Shown: positions 24,886 to 34,249, counted from the first letter of the stretch. The stretch: DNA of 64,000 bases from JBBQZO01 sp038207625 (GCA_038207625.1 JBBQZO010000033.1:1-64000), one strand, 5' to 3'. Made by a program: numbers and translations. Notes: generated from the letters alone by a model not told the origin.

Positions 24886-26370
24886 ATGGCGAAAAAAATG
24901 AATGACAATCTGGCGCGCCTGGACGCGGTCTTGCTGCAGCAGCGCTCCGCATGCCTGGCCCTGCCTTTTCCCGATTTGGCGCAACGCCTGCGCGATCTGA
25001 AGGCGCTGCGCCGCGCATTGCAGCGCTACCAGGATCAACTTGCCGCGGCGATGAGCGAGGACTTCGGACGTCGCTCCGAGTTTGAGTGCAAGATGGTCGA
25101 TGTACTGGCGCCGGCGCTGCAGATCGATCACGCTGTGGCGCACCTGAGGCGCTGGATGAAGCCGCAACGGCGTCAAGCCGACTGGCTATTCATCGGCAAC
25201 GGCGCGAAGGTGGTGTATCAACCGAAAGGCGTGGTCGGCGTCATCGCCGCGTGGAATTTTCCGGTGATCGAATCGGTGGGACCGCTGATCACGGCGCTGG
25301 CCGCCGGCAACCGCGTGATGATCAAGATGTCGGAGTTCTCGCCCCGCTGCACCGAGGTGGTGCGGCGCATGCTCGGCGAGATTTTTAGCGTCGACCAGGT
25401 GGCGGTGTTTGGCGGTGGGGTCGAAATTGGCCGCGCCTTCGCCGCGCTGGCGCTGGACCATATCGTGTTCACTGGTTCGCCGGCGATCGGCAAGGAGATC
25501 ATGCGCGCGGCCTCGGCCAACCTGACCCCGGTCACGCTGGAACTGGGCGGCAAGTCGCCGGCCATCGTCAGCCGCAGTGCGTCGATCGCCAGCGCCGCCG
25601 CCGCGATCGCGCACGGCAAGGCATTTAACAGTGGCCAGGCTTGCGTGGCGCCGGACTACGCGCTGGTGCCGTGTGAGCGGATCGACGAATTTGTCGGCGC
25701 CGCCATCGACGCATTCAAAGAAATGTATCCGGATCCCGTCAACGACCCGCAGTACACCAGCATGGCTTCCGATCACCATGCGGCGCGGGTGCGTGCCTTG
25801 CTGGTCGACGCCGTCGCGAAGGGCGCTACGGTGCACTCTTGCGGGACGGGCGACGGCGGGCGCATTGTGCCACTGTATGTCGTCACCGGCGTGCGCGCCG
25901 ACATGCGCATCTTGCAGGAAGAATTGTTCAATCCCATCCTGCCGGTGCTGGGCTACGCATCGATGGACGACGCGATGGGCCATGTGGCAGCGCGTGCGCG
26001 GCCCCTCGCGCTGTATTATTTTGGCGCCGACGCGGGCGAACAGCGGCGCTGGACGCGCGACATCCATGCCGGTGGCATGACCGTCAATGACTGGGCGTGG
26101 CATGTGTTTCAATGCGATCTGCCATTTGGCGGCAGTGGCAATTCGGGCATCGGCAGCTGGCGCGGTCCGGAAGGGTTTCTCGCCCTGTCCCACGCAAAAG
26201 CCGTGTTCACGGAGCGCCGCTGGTTTCCCGCCAGTCTGTTTCGTCCGCCGTATGGCAATCTGGTCCAGCGCCTGTCCCTAAAGGTGCTGCTGGGCGCGGC
26301 CGATCCCGCACTGGCTGCAGATGCCGCGCAAACGCACGGGCGCGATACACAGGCGACGCTGGGCGCATAG
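24886..26370 (+). CDS. Aldehyde dehydrogenase, coniferyl-aldehyde-dehydrogenase-like
   Basis: A 494-residue NAD(P)-dependent aldehyde dehydrogenase. The general base Glu219 lies in TLELGGKSP and the catalytic Cys253 in FNSGQACVAPDY; their 34-residue spacing is canonical. The hydrophobic C-terminal extension (PPYGNLVQRLSLKVLL) is typical of class 3 and coniferyl-type enzymes that act on fatty or aromatic aldehydes and may touch the membrane. The reaction converts the aldehyde made by the neighbouring GMC enzyme to an acid. ATG 24886 is chosen; ATG 24898 is also possible and neither has a clear ribosome site. It is convergent with the wax-ester-synthase gene; the 199-nt gap shows no clear terminator. 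Confidence 0.88.
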   Translation: MAKKMNDNLARLDAVLLQQRSACLALPFPDLAQRLRDLKALRRALQRYQDQLAAAMSEDFGRRSEFECKMVDVLAPALQIDHAVAHLRRWMKPQRRQADWLFIGNGAKVVYQPKGVVGVIAAWNFPVIESVGPLITALAAGNRVMIKMSEFSPRCTEVVRRMLGEIFSVDQVAVFGGGVEIGRAFAALALDHIVFTGSPAIGKEIMRAASANLTPVTLELGGKSPAIVSRSASIASAAAAIAHGKAFNSGQACVAPDYALVPCERIDEFVGAAIDAFKEMYPDPVNDPQYTSMASDHHAARVRALLVDAVAKGATVHSCGTGDGGRIVPLYVVTGVRADMRILQEELFNPILPVLGYASMDDAMGHVAARARPLALYYFGADAGEQRRWTRDIHAGGMTVNDWAWHVFQCDLPFGGSGNSGIGSWRGPEGFLALSHAKAVFTERRWFPASLFRPPYGNLVQRLSLKVLLGAADPALAADAAQTHGRDTQATLGA

Positions 26371-26569
26371 GTCGCAGCCCGCTTGCCGCTAACGTACGTG
26401 ACGGGGGGCGGGCACGCTTTGGCTTCGCTGCTCTGGGGATTGCTGGCACCGCGGGAGGGCGCGGGTGGCGCGCGCCGGCGCATTGATCTGCGGGCCAGCG
26501 CGCGGCATCCTCGCCGGCGTCGCCTCGGCGCCAGGATGAGTACCCGCAGCTGGCCGAGGGAGGCGGCTA

Positions 26570-28378
26570 CTATTTTTGCGTGGCTGCCTTGCTGGTGCGC
26601 GCGGCGCGGCGGGCCACGGGCTTGTTAGTGCCGTCGAGCTGCGTTTCGACGATCTTCAGAACCGCCGCCGCCGCCTTCTTCGGCGCCTTCACCGGCGTCT
26701 TCACCGACGTCTTCGGCGCGTTCACCGGTGCCTTCACCGGCGCCTTCACCGACGCCTTCGGCGCGGACTTCGGCGTATTGGCAGCGACCTTCGCGGGTCT
26801 TTTGGCCGGCGATGTGGTCGGCTTGGCGGCCATCTTGGCAGGCGCTGCGGGCGCCGCCTTGGCGGCCTGGCCCGCCTGCTTCATCGCCGTCAGGCCAGGA
26901 TGAGCGCGCCGCTTGGCTTTGCTGGCCAGCTTGAGCAGTTCGGGATTGCGGCGCAGCGCCGCGTCGGCCGCTTCCATATGGGCCGCCACGCTGCGCCTGA
27001 CGCAGCCGTCCAAAAAGGACGGATCCGGCACCGATTTGCGGTCGGCCGTAAATGATATTGTCAGCGTATCGCGGTAACTGGTGACGGCGAACGCCAGTCC
27101 GAAGCCGTGCGACAGCGGCACCACCACGGTCCAGGTTTGCAGCTGCGCGCCGCACAGATACAAAGGCACGGTCGGCCCGGGCGCGTTCGACAGACCGAAG
27201 TGAAAGAACGGGTTCTGTTCGCGCATGAAACTGGTCTGGGTGAACAGCTTGGAGGCGAGCAGGGTCACTGCCGCCGGCGAATGGCGGTTCAGGTCCGTCA
27301 TGTCGCGCGCGCCGATGCCGTCGGCCACCTGCTTGGCGTGGCGGGTCGATGCGTATACGGCTGCCAAGCGCTCGATCGGGTCGGCCACCTGGGTGTGCAC
27401 CTCGGGGAAGAACATCGAGATGCGATTGCCGCCGGCGCCGAATTCGCTCTCGGTGCGGGTGTTGATCGGAGCCAGCACGCGCAGCGACACCTCGGGCAAT
27501 TCGCCCTTGGCGGCCAGGTATTCGCGCACGGCGCCGGCGGCGATCGACAGCACAGTGTCGTTGACGGTCGCGCCCGGCACGGCCTTGCGGATGTGCTTGA
27601 TGCTTGCCAGCGGGTGGGTTTGCAGCGCAAACACCCGGTGTGGCGTGCATTTCAGGTTGAAACGGGTGCTGGGACTGCTGCCCGGCTCGGCCAGCACGCG
27701 CTTGTAGAAACGCGTCATCAAGGTGGCCATGCCGGGCAGCGCGCGGCGCGCCGGCGCCAGCATCTTCAGCGGGCCTCCCACGTTGTTAGTGACCGCCTTG
27801 GCCAGCATCTGCAACAGGCTGGGCGATGGTTCCGGCGAAAACGGTGCGGGCGGCTCTGCCACGCGCGCCGAACCGTCGGCCGACAGGTCGTGCAGGCCCA
27901 TCGTCAGCTCGGCCGCCGAATGCCCGTCCAGTGCGCAGTGGTGGCCCTTGATCAGCAGCGCAAAACTGCCCTCGGCAACGCCCTCGAGCTGGTCCAGACC
28001 TTCGATGACGACCATTTCCCACAGCGGGCGTGCCAGGTTCAGTGGCGGCGCGTTCAGGCGCGACACCAGGATATAGAACTGGCGCCAGTCGCACGGTTTG
28101 GGCAACGCCATGTGGCGCACGTGGTATTCGATGTCGAAGTTCTCGTCGTCGACCCAGTACGGATAGTCCAGCGCAAACGGCACCTGCACCAGACGCTGGC
28201 GGAAGATGCTCGATACCGACAGGCGGCTCTCGACGTGGCGCATGATGTCCTTGAAGCGCACCGGCTGCGCCAAAGCGGTGGACGGATCGTAGATGAATAC
28301 CAGCGTGCCGTGCATATCGCAATTGGGGGCGTCGAGGTAAAGAAAACTGGCGTCCTGGCCTGAAAGTTGTCGCATCAT
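26570..28378 (-). CDS. Wax ester synthase / diacylglycerol acyltransferase with basic Ala/Lys/Pro tail
   Basis: A 602-residue member of the bacterial WS/DGAT family, which esterifies fatty alcohols or diacylglycerol with acyl-CoA. The catalytic motif HHCALDG is at residues 146-152, and the conserved NAPGPTVPLYLCGA and GLAFAVTSYRDTLTISFTADR regions lie further on. The enzyme proper ends near residue 500, close to normal family length. About 100 extra residues follow, made of Ala, Lys and Pro repeats (PVKAPVNAPKTSVKTPVKAP), resembling the histone-H1-like tails of PhaF or AlgP. The start overlaps the esterase stop in ATGA. Last gene of the long operon from promoter B; its substrates could come from the alcohol oxidation branch and the acyl-CoA synthetase. 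Confidence 0.88.
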   Translation of the reverse strand: MMRQLSGQDASFLYLDAPNCDMHGTLVFIYDPSTALAQPVRFKDIMRHVESRLSVSSIFRQRLVQVPFALDYPYWVDDENFDIEYHVRHMALPKPCDWRQFYILVSRLNAPPLNLARPLWEMVVIEGLDQLEGVAEGSFALLIKGHHCALDGHSAAELTMGLHDLSADGSARVAEPPAPFSPEPSPSLLQMLAKAVTNNVGGPLKMLAPARRALPGMATLMTRFYKRVLAEPGSSPSTRFNLKCTPHRVFALQTHPLASIKHIRKAVPGATVNDTVLSIAAGAVREYLAAKGELPEVSLRVLAPINTRTESEFGAGGNRISMFFPEVHTQVADPIERLAAVYASTRHAKQVADGIGARDMTDLNRHSPAAVTLLASKLFTQTSFMREQNPFFHFGLSNAPGPTVPLYLCGAQLQTWTVVVPLSHGFGLAFAVTSYRDTLTISFTADRKSVPDPSFLDGCVRRSVAAHMEAADAALRRNPELLKLASKAKRRAHPGLTAMKQAGQAAKAAPAAPAKMAAKPTTSPAKRPAKVAANTPKSAPKASVKAPVKAPVNAPKTSVKTPVKAPKKAAAAVLKIVETQLDGTNKPVARRAARTSKAATQK

Positions 28379-29370
28379 GCGTCTCGGTTGGGCGCCGGCG
28401 TGGCCGGCGCGATGTGTTGTAAAAAGAAGCTCGCCATTTGGCGCAGTGCCAGCCGGCCTTCGGGCAGGTAGCTAAACAGGGGAAATACGTGCGGCATCTG
28501 GTGCCACACTTGCAGCAGCACGTCGACCCCGGCCGCGCGGCAGGAGGCTGCGGTGCCGACCGATGCGTCGAGCAGCACTTCGGTGCTGCCGACGACGATC
28601 TGGATAGGCGGCAGGCCGGTGAAGTCGCCCAGCATCGGCGACACGTGCGGGTGCTTTGTATCGCGCGCATCGACGTATTGCAGCACTACCTGGCGCAGCG
28701 CATTCAAGGGGATAAACGGGTCCGCTTGCGCGTTGCTTTGGTAGCTCTGGCCCGACATCGTCAGGTCGGCGCCCGGTGAAATGACGATGGCGCAGGCCGG
28801 CAGCGCCAGTTGCCCGTCGCGCGCGCGCAGCAGCGTCACCAGCGTCAGGTTGCCGCCGGCCGAGTCGCCCATCACGCCCAGCCGGGCCGGATCAACGCCG
28901 TCCTCGAGCAGCGCGCGGTAGACCGCCAGGCAGTCGTCGGTGGCGGCCGGGTAGCGGTGTTCGGGCGCGAGCCGGTAGGCCGGCAGATACACGGTCGCGC
29001 CGTAGGCTTCGGCCAGGCGCTGCGCGAAGCGCTTGTAGCTGCGCGGCAGATGCACGAAAAAGCCGCCGCCGTGCAGGTACAGCAGCACCCGTTCCTGCGC
29101 CGGCGGATTGAGCGGATACACCACGTCGCACGGCACGCCGGCGATCACCATCTGGCGCACGGTGGAAAATTTGCCCAGCCCGACCGTCATCAGTTCAAGC
29201 AGGCGCACCACCGCCCGCGCGGTGCCGGTCGACAGCCCGGTGCGTTCGATGCGCCGCTTGATGGTGTGGCGGCTGAAAAAATTGAGCATCGACGCCTGCC
29301 AGCTGATGCCGCCCTGTTTGCCTATCGGTTCGGGCGCGGCGCTTGCCGGCCCGGTACGGCGCCTGGCCAT
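28375..29370 (-). CDS. Alpha/beta hydrolase, hormone-sensitive-lipase family esterase
   Basis: A 331-residue esterase with the family's oxyanion motif YLHGGGFF (about residues 100-107), the nucleophile elbow GDSAGG (Ser near 175) and the catalytic Asp/His near the end (STEVLLDASV and the MPHVFPLFSYLPEG region). Such enzymes cleave short or medium acyl esters. The gene is translationally coupled at both ends: its ATG overlaps the acyl-CoA synthetase stop by 1 nt and its stop overlaps the wax-ester-synthase start. An esterase beside a wax ester synthase suggests ester turnover. The start at 29370 is set by the overlap; the frame is open further upstream but inside the synthetase gene. Confidence 0.88.
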   Translation of the reverse strand: MARRRTGPASAAPEPIGKQGGISWQASMLNFFSRHTIKRRIERTGLSTGTARAVVRLLELMTVGLGKFSTVRQMVIAGVPCDVVYPLNPPAQERVLLYLHGGGFFVHLPRSYKRFAQRLAEAYGATVYLPAYRLAPEHRYPAATDDCLAVYRALLEDGVDPARLGVMGDSAGGNLTLVTLLRARDGQLALPACAIVISPGADLTMSGQSYQSNAQADPFIPLNALRQVVLQYVDARDTKHPHVSPMLGDFTGLPPIQIVVGSTEVLLDASVGTAASCRAAGVDVLLQVWHQMPHVFPLFSYLPEGRLALRQMASFFLQHIAPATPAPNRDA

Positions 29371-30953
29371 CAACCGACCTTCCTGTCCATGTTCTGCCAG
29401 TACTTTTCCCTGACCAGGCGGCGCAGCACCTTGCCGACCGGCGAAGTGGGCAGCGAGCTGACAAACACCAGCGTCTTGGGCGCCTTGTAGCCGCCCAGGA
29501 TGGCTTTGCTCAACGTGATCAGCTCCGCTTCGGTGGCCACGTGCTCGGCGCGCAAAATCACTTCGGCGTGCACCGCCTCGCCCCATTCGGCATGCGGAAT
29601 GCCGACCACGGCCGCCATCAGCACCGCCGGGTGGGACGCCAGCGCCGCCTCGACTTCGACCGCGTAGACGTTGAAGCCGCCGCTGATGATCATGTCCTTT
29701 ATGCGGTCGACGATGTACAGATAGCCGTCCTCGTCAAAGCGGCCCAGGTCGCCCGAGCGCCAGGCGCCGTCGGTGAACTCGGCGGCACTGGCCTGGGGAT
29801 TGTTGTAGTAGCCCTTGATGGTGGCCTTGCAGCGAATCCGGATCTCGCCCGTCACGCCGTGCGGCAGCGGCTGGCCGTACTCGTCGGTGATGAATACTTC
29901 CACGCCGGGCGTGGGCCGTCCGGCCGAGCCGAGCCGCGCCAAAGCCTGCGCGTCGTCGCTGCGGTGGGCCGCCTTGTCGAGCACGGAGATGAACATGGCC
30001 GCCTCGGTGGCCGCGTAACCCTGCACGAAGATCTGGCCGAAGCAGGCCACCAGTTCGCCCAGTTTGGACGGACTCATTGGCGCCGCGCCGTAAATCAGCG
30101 TGGTCAGCGAGGAGAAGTCGCGCGGCTGTGCGCGCTGCAGTTCGAGCAGGCGATACAGCACCGTCGGCACCAGGAAGGAGTGCGTGATGCGTTCGCTTTC
30201 GACGACCTCGCGCCAGTATTCCAGATCGAGCTGGTTCATCGTCACATTGGCACCGCCCGCATAGAAGGTGGGGAAGAAGGTGATCAAGGTGCCGTGCGAC
30301 AGCGGCGCCACATGCAGCAGCCGTGTGCGCGCCGAAAACGCGAAGTCGGTGTTGATGAAGCCGCCGTCGCGACTGGCCAGGATATTGTCGATCGAGTACA
30401 TCGCGCACTTGCCGGCGCCCGTGGTGCCGCCCGTGAAGCGCAGCATGAATACGTGCTCGTCGGTGTCGAGTTCGACGTCGTTGTCCGCGTCCGAGGCCGC
30501 CTCGACCAGGTCCCAGAACAGGTGCACGTCGGCGCGCGCGTCGGGCACCGGCGGCGGATCCATGATCACGATCTGGCAGCCGGCCGCGCGCAGCGTGCCG
30601 TAGTAGGTGTCGAGCAGACGCGTTTCGATGAACACCACCTTGGGCAGCACCTGGGACAACTGGCGCGCGTGCTCTTCGAGCGGATCGCGCAGATTGCACA
30701 TAACGACCGTGCCGGGCTGTTTGAACACGGTGGGAAACATCATCAGGCTCAGGTTGTCGTTCTCCAGGATCAGCATGAACTTGTCGCCGACGCCAAGTTC
30801 GAGCGTCGTGCGCAACGCGTTGGCGATGCGGTTCGTCAGCAGGTGATACTGCCCGAACGTGTAGCGTCGATTGCGTTCGACGTTGACTATGGCCTCAGCA
30901 TCGCGAAAGCGCAGCGCCATCAGTCGCATGACCCGACAAAAATTCATTTTCAT
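29370..30953 (-). CDS. Acyl-CoA synthetase (AMP-forming)
   Basis: A 527-residue member of the adenylate-forming family. The ATP loop reads RFTGGTTGAGKCAMY, unusual in having Gly-Ala-Gly where most members have Gly-x-Pro. The adenylation motif GDLGRFDEDGYLYIVDRIKDM is interrupted in no key position and is followed by SGGFNVYAVEVE. The C-terminal catalytic Lys occurs in PVGKVLRR. It should activate the fatty (or related) acid released by the aldehyde dehydrogenase to acyl-CoA. It lies in the minus-strand operon, 39 nt after the SDR gene and overlapping the esterase start. Substrate chain length cannot be read from sequence. Confidence 0.88.
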   Translation of the reverse strand: MKMNFCRVMRLMALRFRDAEAIVNVERNRRYTFGQYHLLTNRIANALRTTLELGVGDKFMLILENDNLSLMMFPTVFKQPGTVVMCNLRDPLEEHARQLSQVLPKVVFIETRLLDTYYGTLRAAGCQIVIMDPPPVPDARADVHLFWDLVEAASDADNDVELDTDEHVFMLRFTGGTTGAGKCAMYSIDNILASRDGGFINTDFAFSARTRLLHVAPLSHGTLITFFPTFYAGGANVTMNQLDLEYWREVVESERITHSFLVPTVLYRLLELQRAQPRDFSSLTTLIYGAAPMSPSKLGELVACFGQIFVQGYAATEAAMFISVLDKAAHRSDDAQALARLGSAGRPTPGVEVFITDEYGQPLPHGVTGEIRIRCKATIKGYYNNPQASAAEFTDGAWRSGDLGRFDEDGYLYIVDRIKDMIISGGFNVYAVEVEAALASHPAVLMAAVVGIPHAEWGEAVHAEVILRAEHVATEAELITLSKAILGGYKAPKTLVFVSSLPTSPVGKVLRRLVREKYWQNMDRKVG

Positions 30954-30992
30954 TGTGCTTGACTCCGGTGGTGGTGCGCGATGGTCGGTGGC

Positions 30993-31769
30993 TTACTTGG
31001 CGCGCAGGCGGGCGGCGCCGTCAAGGCGGATGGTTTCGCCGTTGACGTAGGCGTTTTCCACGATGAAGGCGCAGCAGTGGGCGAACTCGCGCATGTCGCC
31101 CAGGCGGCGCGGTGCTTCCATCTGCTCTTTGAGCGCATTGAGGATCTTGTCGTCCAGACCGGCCACCATCGGGGTCAGGAACAGGCCCGGTGCGATCGCG
31201 TTGACGCGCACGCCGATGGCGCCCAGCTCGCGCGCGGCCGGCATGTTCATGCCGATCACGGCCGCTTTCGAGGCGCCGTAGGCGCTCTGGCCGATCTGGC
31301 CTTCGTAGGCCGCGCCCGACGACACGTTGATGACGACGCCGCGCTCTTCGCCCGCTTCCGGCTCGTTCTTGGCCATTTTCTCGGCGCACTTGGACATCAC
31401 GTTGAACACGCCGTTGATGTTCACCGAGGTGGTCTTGGCGAACTTGGCCAGCGAGGCGGCCTTGCCCTCGCGGTCGAGCACCTTGAAGCCGCTGGCGATG
31501 GCCGCGCCGTTGATGCACACGTGGATCGCGCCAAAGCGCACCATCACCGCGTCGACCGCCGCCTGCACCGAGTCGGCGTCGCTGACGTCGGTGTTGAGGA
31601 ACATCGCGCGCTCATGGCCGAGCGCGGCCACGGCTGCTTCGCCGGCCTCCTGGTTGACGTCGAACAGGGCGACGCGGGCGCCTTTTTCCTGCAGCAGGTA
31701 GTGGGCGGTGGCCAGGCCGAGGCCCGATGCGCCGCCGGTGATGACGACGACTTTATCTTCGATACGCAT
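30993..31769 (-). CDS. SDR oxidoreductase, type-2 3-hydroxyacyl-CoA dehydrogenase-like
   Basis: A 258-residue short-chain dehydrogenase. The NAD motif TGGASGLGLA is at residues 11-20, NVSS precedes the active-site Tyr and Lys in YGASK, and the order of elements matches HSD10-type 3-hydroxyacyl-CoA dehydrogenases (MRIEDKVVVITGG, NTDVSD, APGLFLTPM). It would perform the third step of beta-oxidation, with crotonase, thiolase and acyl-CoA dehydrogenase supplied by its operon neighbours. Intergenic spacings of 37 nt (upstream) and 39 nt (downstream) support co-transcription. Confidence 0.88.
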   Translation of the reverse strand: MRIEDKVVVITGGASGLGLATAHYLLQEKGARVALFDVNQEAGEAAVAALGHERAMFLNTDVSDADSVQAAVDAVMVRFGAIHVCINGAAIASGFKVLDREGKAASLAKFAKTTSVNINGVFNVMSKCAEKMAKNEPEAGEERGVVINVSSGAAYEGQIGQSAYGASKAAVIGMNMPAARELGAIGVRVNAIAPGLFLTPMVAGLDDKILNALKEQMEAPRRLGDMREFAHCCAFIVENAYVNGETIRLDGAARLRAK

Positions 31770-31806
31770 GATGGATTTCCTTTTCAGTTAAATGGAGTCG
31801 GGCGCG

Positions 31807-32964
31807 TCAGAACGCGTTCACACCGGTCAGCGCGCGACCGATGATCAGTTGCTGCATCTGGGTGGTGCCTTCGGGGATGGGCGTGACGATCGCTTCGCGC
31901 GCCAGTTTTTCGACCAAAAACTCGGTCGTCAGGCCGTTGCCGCCATGGATCTGCACCGCCTGGCGCGCCACCGTCACGGCGATCTCGCAGGCGAAGTACT
32001 TGGCCATGGCCGCTTCCATCTCGGCCGGCACGCCCGCTTCGATCATCGAGGCGGCGCGGTAGGTCAGCAGACGGGCCGCGTCGACCTTGGTGGCCATCTC
32101 GGCCAGCATCGCGGAAATCAGCTGATGCCCGGCGATGACCTTGCCGTGCTGGCGCCGCTCCTTGGCGTACTTGATCGCTTCTTCCAGCGAGCGGCGCGCC
32201 ACACCGAGGCCCATGCCGGCCACGAACACGCGCGAACGCTCGAACATGGACAAGGTGTTCTTCAGCGCTTCGCCTTCATTGCCCAGCATGTTGGAGGCCG
32301 GCACGCGCACGTCGGTGAGGAAGATCTGCGCCGTCGACTGGCTGTTGCAGGCGATTTTCTTGATGTCGCGCACCTCGTATGGGTGTTCCTTGCGGTCCAG
32401 CAGAAAGTGGGTCAGGCCACGGCGCGGATCGTCGCCGGTGCGGCAGGTGCAGATCAGGAAGTCCGAATAGGCGCCGTTGCTGATCCAGGTCTTTTCGCCG
32501 TTGATGATGTAGTCGTCGCCGTCGCGCACGGCGCGCGTTTTGATCTCCAGCACGTTCGAGCCGACATCGGGCTCGGAGATGCCGACCGAGCAAAACAGCT
32601 CGCCCGACAGCATGCCCGGCAGGTACCGCTCGCGCAGATGCTGCGGCGCCAGCTTCTCGATCATGTGCGCGCCGAAGGAGTTGATCAACACCGGCACCGA
32701 CAGGTCGGCCGAGGTGGCGGCCACTTCCTCGAACAGCTGAATCATGGTCAGCCAGTCGATGCCCATGCCGCCGTGCTCTTCGGCGACGACGCCGGTGATC
32801 AGGCCGAACTCGGTCAGGCGGCGCATGATCTTGCCCATCACTTCGCGCGGCACGAACACGTCGCGGTACTGTTTGCTGAAAATCTGGTCGACTTCGGCGG
32901 CCAGGTAGCGGCGCAGACCATCGACGGCGCCCTGTTGTTCTTCGGTTCTAAATACGTAGCCCAT
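31807..32964 (-). CDS. Acyl-CoA dehydrogenase
   Basis: A 385-residue FAD enzyme for the first step of beta-oxidation. Visible family motifs are EEHGGMGIDW, the flavin and substrate segment CSVGISEPDVGSN, GEKTWISNGAYSDF, and the C-terminal QIHGGNGLTTEFLVEKLAREA. The likely catalytic Glu lies in PIPEGTTQMQQ. It sits 14 nt downstream of the thiolase gene in the minus-strand operon. Electrons would pass to ETF, which is not encoded here. Confidence 0.9.
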   Translation of the reverse strand: MGYVFRTEEQQGAVDGLRRYLAAEVDQIFSKQYRDVFVPREVMGKIMRRLTEFGLITGVVAEEHGGMGIDWLTMIQLFEEVAATSADLSVPVLINSFGAHMIEKLAPQHLRERYLPGMLSGELFCSVGISEPDVGSNVLEIKTRAVRDGDDYIINGEKTWISNGAYSDFLICTCRTGDDPRRGLTHFLLDRKEHPYEVRDIKKIACNSQSTAQIFLTDVRVPASNMLGNEGEALKNTLSMFERSRVFVAGMGLGVARRSLEEAIKYAKERRQHGKVIAGHQLISAMLAEMATKVDAARLLTYRAASMIEAGVPAEMEAAMAKYFACEIAVTVARQAVQIHGGNGLTTEFLVEKLAREAIVTPIPEGTTQMQQLIIGRALTGVNAF

Positions 32965-32978
32965 GGGGTTCTCCGATC

Positions 32979-34220
32979 TTATTGTTTGGCGAGGATGGTG
33001 ACGGCCACGACAGCCTCTTCGATGCCGAACAGGCCGCCACCGTTTTCCTGGATCGCGATGCGCGCGTTGTCGACCTGGCGCTGGCCCGCTTCGCCGCGCA
33101 GCTGGGTGACCAGTTCAAGAATCTGGGCCAGGCCGGTGGCGCCGATCGGGTGGCCTTTCGACTCCAGACCGCCGGACGGATTGATCGGGATGCGCCCGCC
33201 GACGGTGAAGTCGCCCCGTTCGGCGGCCGGGCCGGCTTCGCCGAACGGCACCAGCATCAGCGATTCGGCGTTCAGGATCTCGCCCATGGCCGAGGCGTCG
33301 TGCACCTCGGCGACATCGACGTCGGACGGCGCGACGCCGGCGATTTCGTAGGCTTTTTTGGCCGCCAGGTGGGCCACGATCTTGTGCGGCTCGTCGATCT
33401 GGCGATCCGATCCGGTCTGGATGACCGATGCCAGCACGCGCACCGCGCGCCCGGCGGCGCCCTGCAGGCGCTTCAGGCCGTCGGCGTTGCACAGCACCAC
33501 GGCGGCCGCGCCGTCGCTGATGGGCGAACACATCAAGGTCGTCAGCGGATAGGCGATCGGCGGCGAGGCCAGCACCTGCTCGATCGAAAACGGGGTCTGG
33601 AACTGCGCCAGCGGGTTGTGCACCGAGTGTTGATGGTTCTTGGCCGCGACCGAGGCAATCTGGCGCTGGGTGGTGCCGTAGGTTTTCATGTGGTAGCGGC
33701 ACAGCGCCGCGTATACGTCCATGAACACGCTGTACGGCCGCTCCGACATGGTGCCCGGCGGGGGTACCACGCCGTCGCCCATGGCCAGCAGCGTGGCCTT
33801 GTTCTGCTCGACGGTGGACACGTCCCAGCCGCCATCGAAGGCGGAAAACATCTTGGCCTTGTCGGGGATATTCATCTTTTCCGCGCCCACCGCCAGCGCG
33901 ATGTCGCAGCTGCCCGCACGCAGGGCCAGTGTGGCCAGGTTGAAGGCCGACGAGCCGGCCGCGCAGGCGTTCTCCACCGTGAACACGGGGATCCCTTCGA
34001 TGCCCAGGCGGCGCATCGCGATCGGGCCGGGGATTGCCGTCTGGCCCTGGAACAGGCCATTGGTCAGCGTGCCGTAGAAGGCCGAGCCGATCTGCTCCTT
34101 GGCGCAGCCGGCGTCGGCCAGCGCCAGGGTGACGGCTTCGCCGACCATGTCGTACAGACTGCGTTCGATCAGGCGCCCGAACGCGGTCATGCCAACGCCA
34201 ACAATGTAAATATCGTTCAT
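32979..34220 (-). CDS. Thiolase, SCP-x / lipid-transfer-protein type
   Basis: A 413-residue thiolase-fold protein. The nucleophilic Cys86 lies in VENACAAGSS, the GHPIGATG segment is near the C-terminus, and the C-terminal Cys of degradative thiolases is replaced by a GGGLFGIEEA segment. These features fit the SCP2-thiolase subgroup, which in several bacteria cleaves branched or sterol side-chain 3-ketoacyl-CoAs. This hints that the pathway's substrate may not be a simple straight-chain acid. The gene lies 29 nt after crotonase and 14 nt before acyl-CoA dehydrogenase in one operon. Confidence 0.85.
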   Translation of the reverse strand: MNDIYIVGVGMTAFGRLIERSLYDMVGEAVTLALADAGCAKEQIGSAFYGTLTNGLFQGQTAIPGPIAMRRLGIEGIPVFTVENACAAGSSAFNLATLALRAGSCDIALAVGAEKMNIPDKAKMFSAFDGGWDVSTVEQNKATLLAMGDGVVPPPGTMSERPYSVFMDVYAALCRYHMKTYGTTQRQIASVAAKNHQHSVHNPLAQFQTPFSIEQVLASPPIAYPLTTLMCSPISDGAAAVVLCNADGLKRLQGAAGRAVRVLASVIQTGSDRQIDEPHKIVAHLAAKKAYEIAGVAPSDVDVAEVHDASAMGEILNAESLMLVPFGEAGPAAERGDFTVGGRIPINPSGGLESKGHPIGATGLAQILELVTQLRGEAGQRQVDNARIAIQENGGGLFGIEEAVVAVTILAKQ

Positions 34221-34249
34221 TTCGGTGTGTCCTTAGTCTGCGATGCGGT

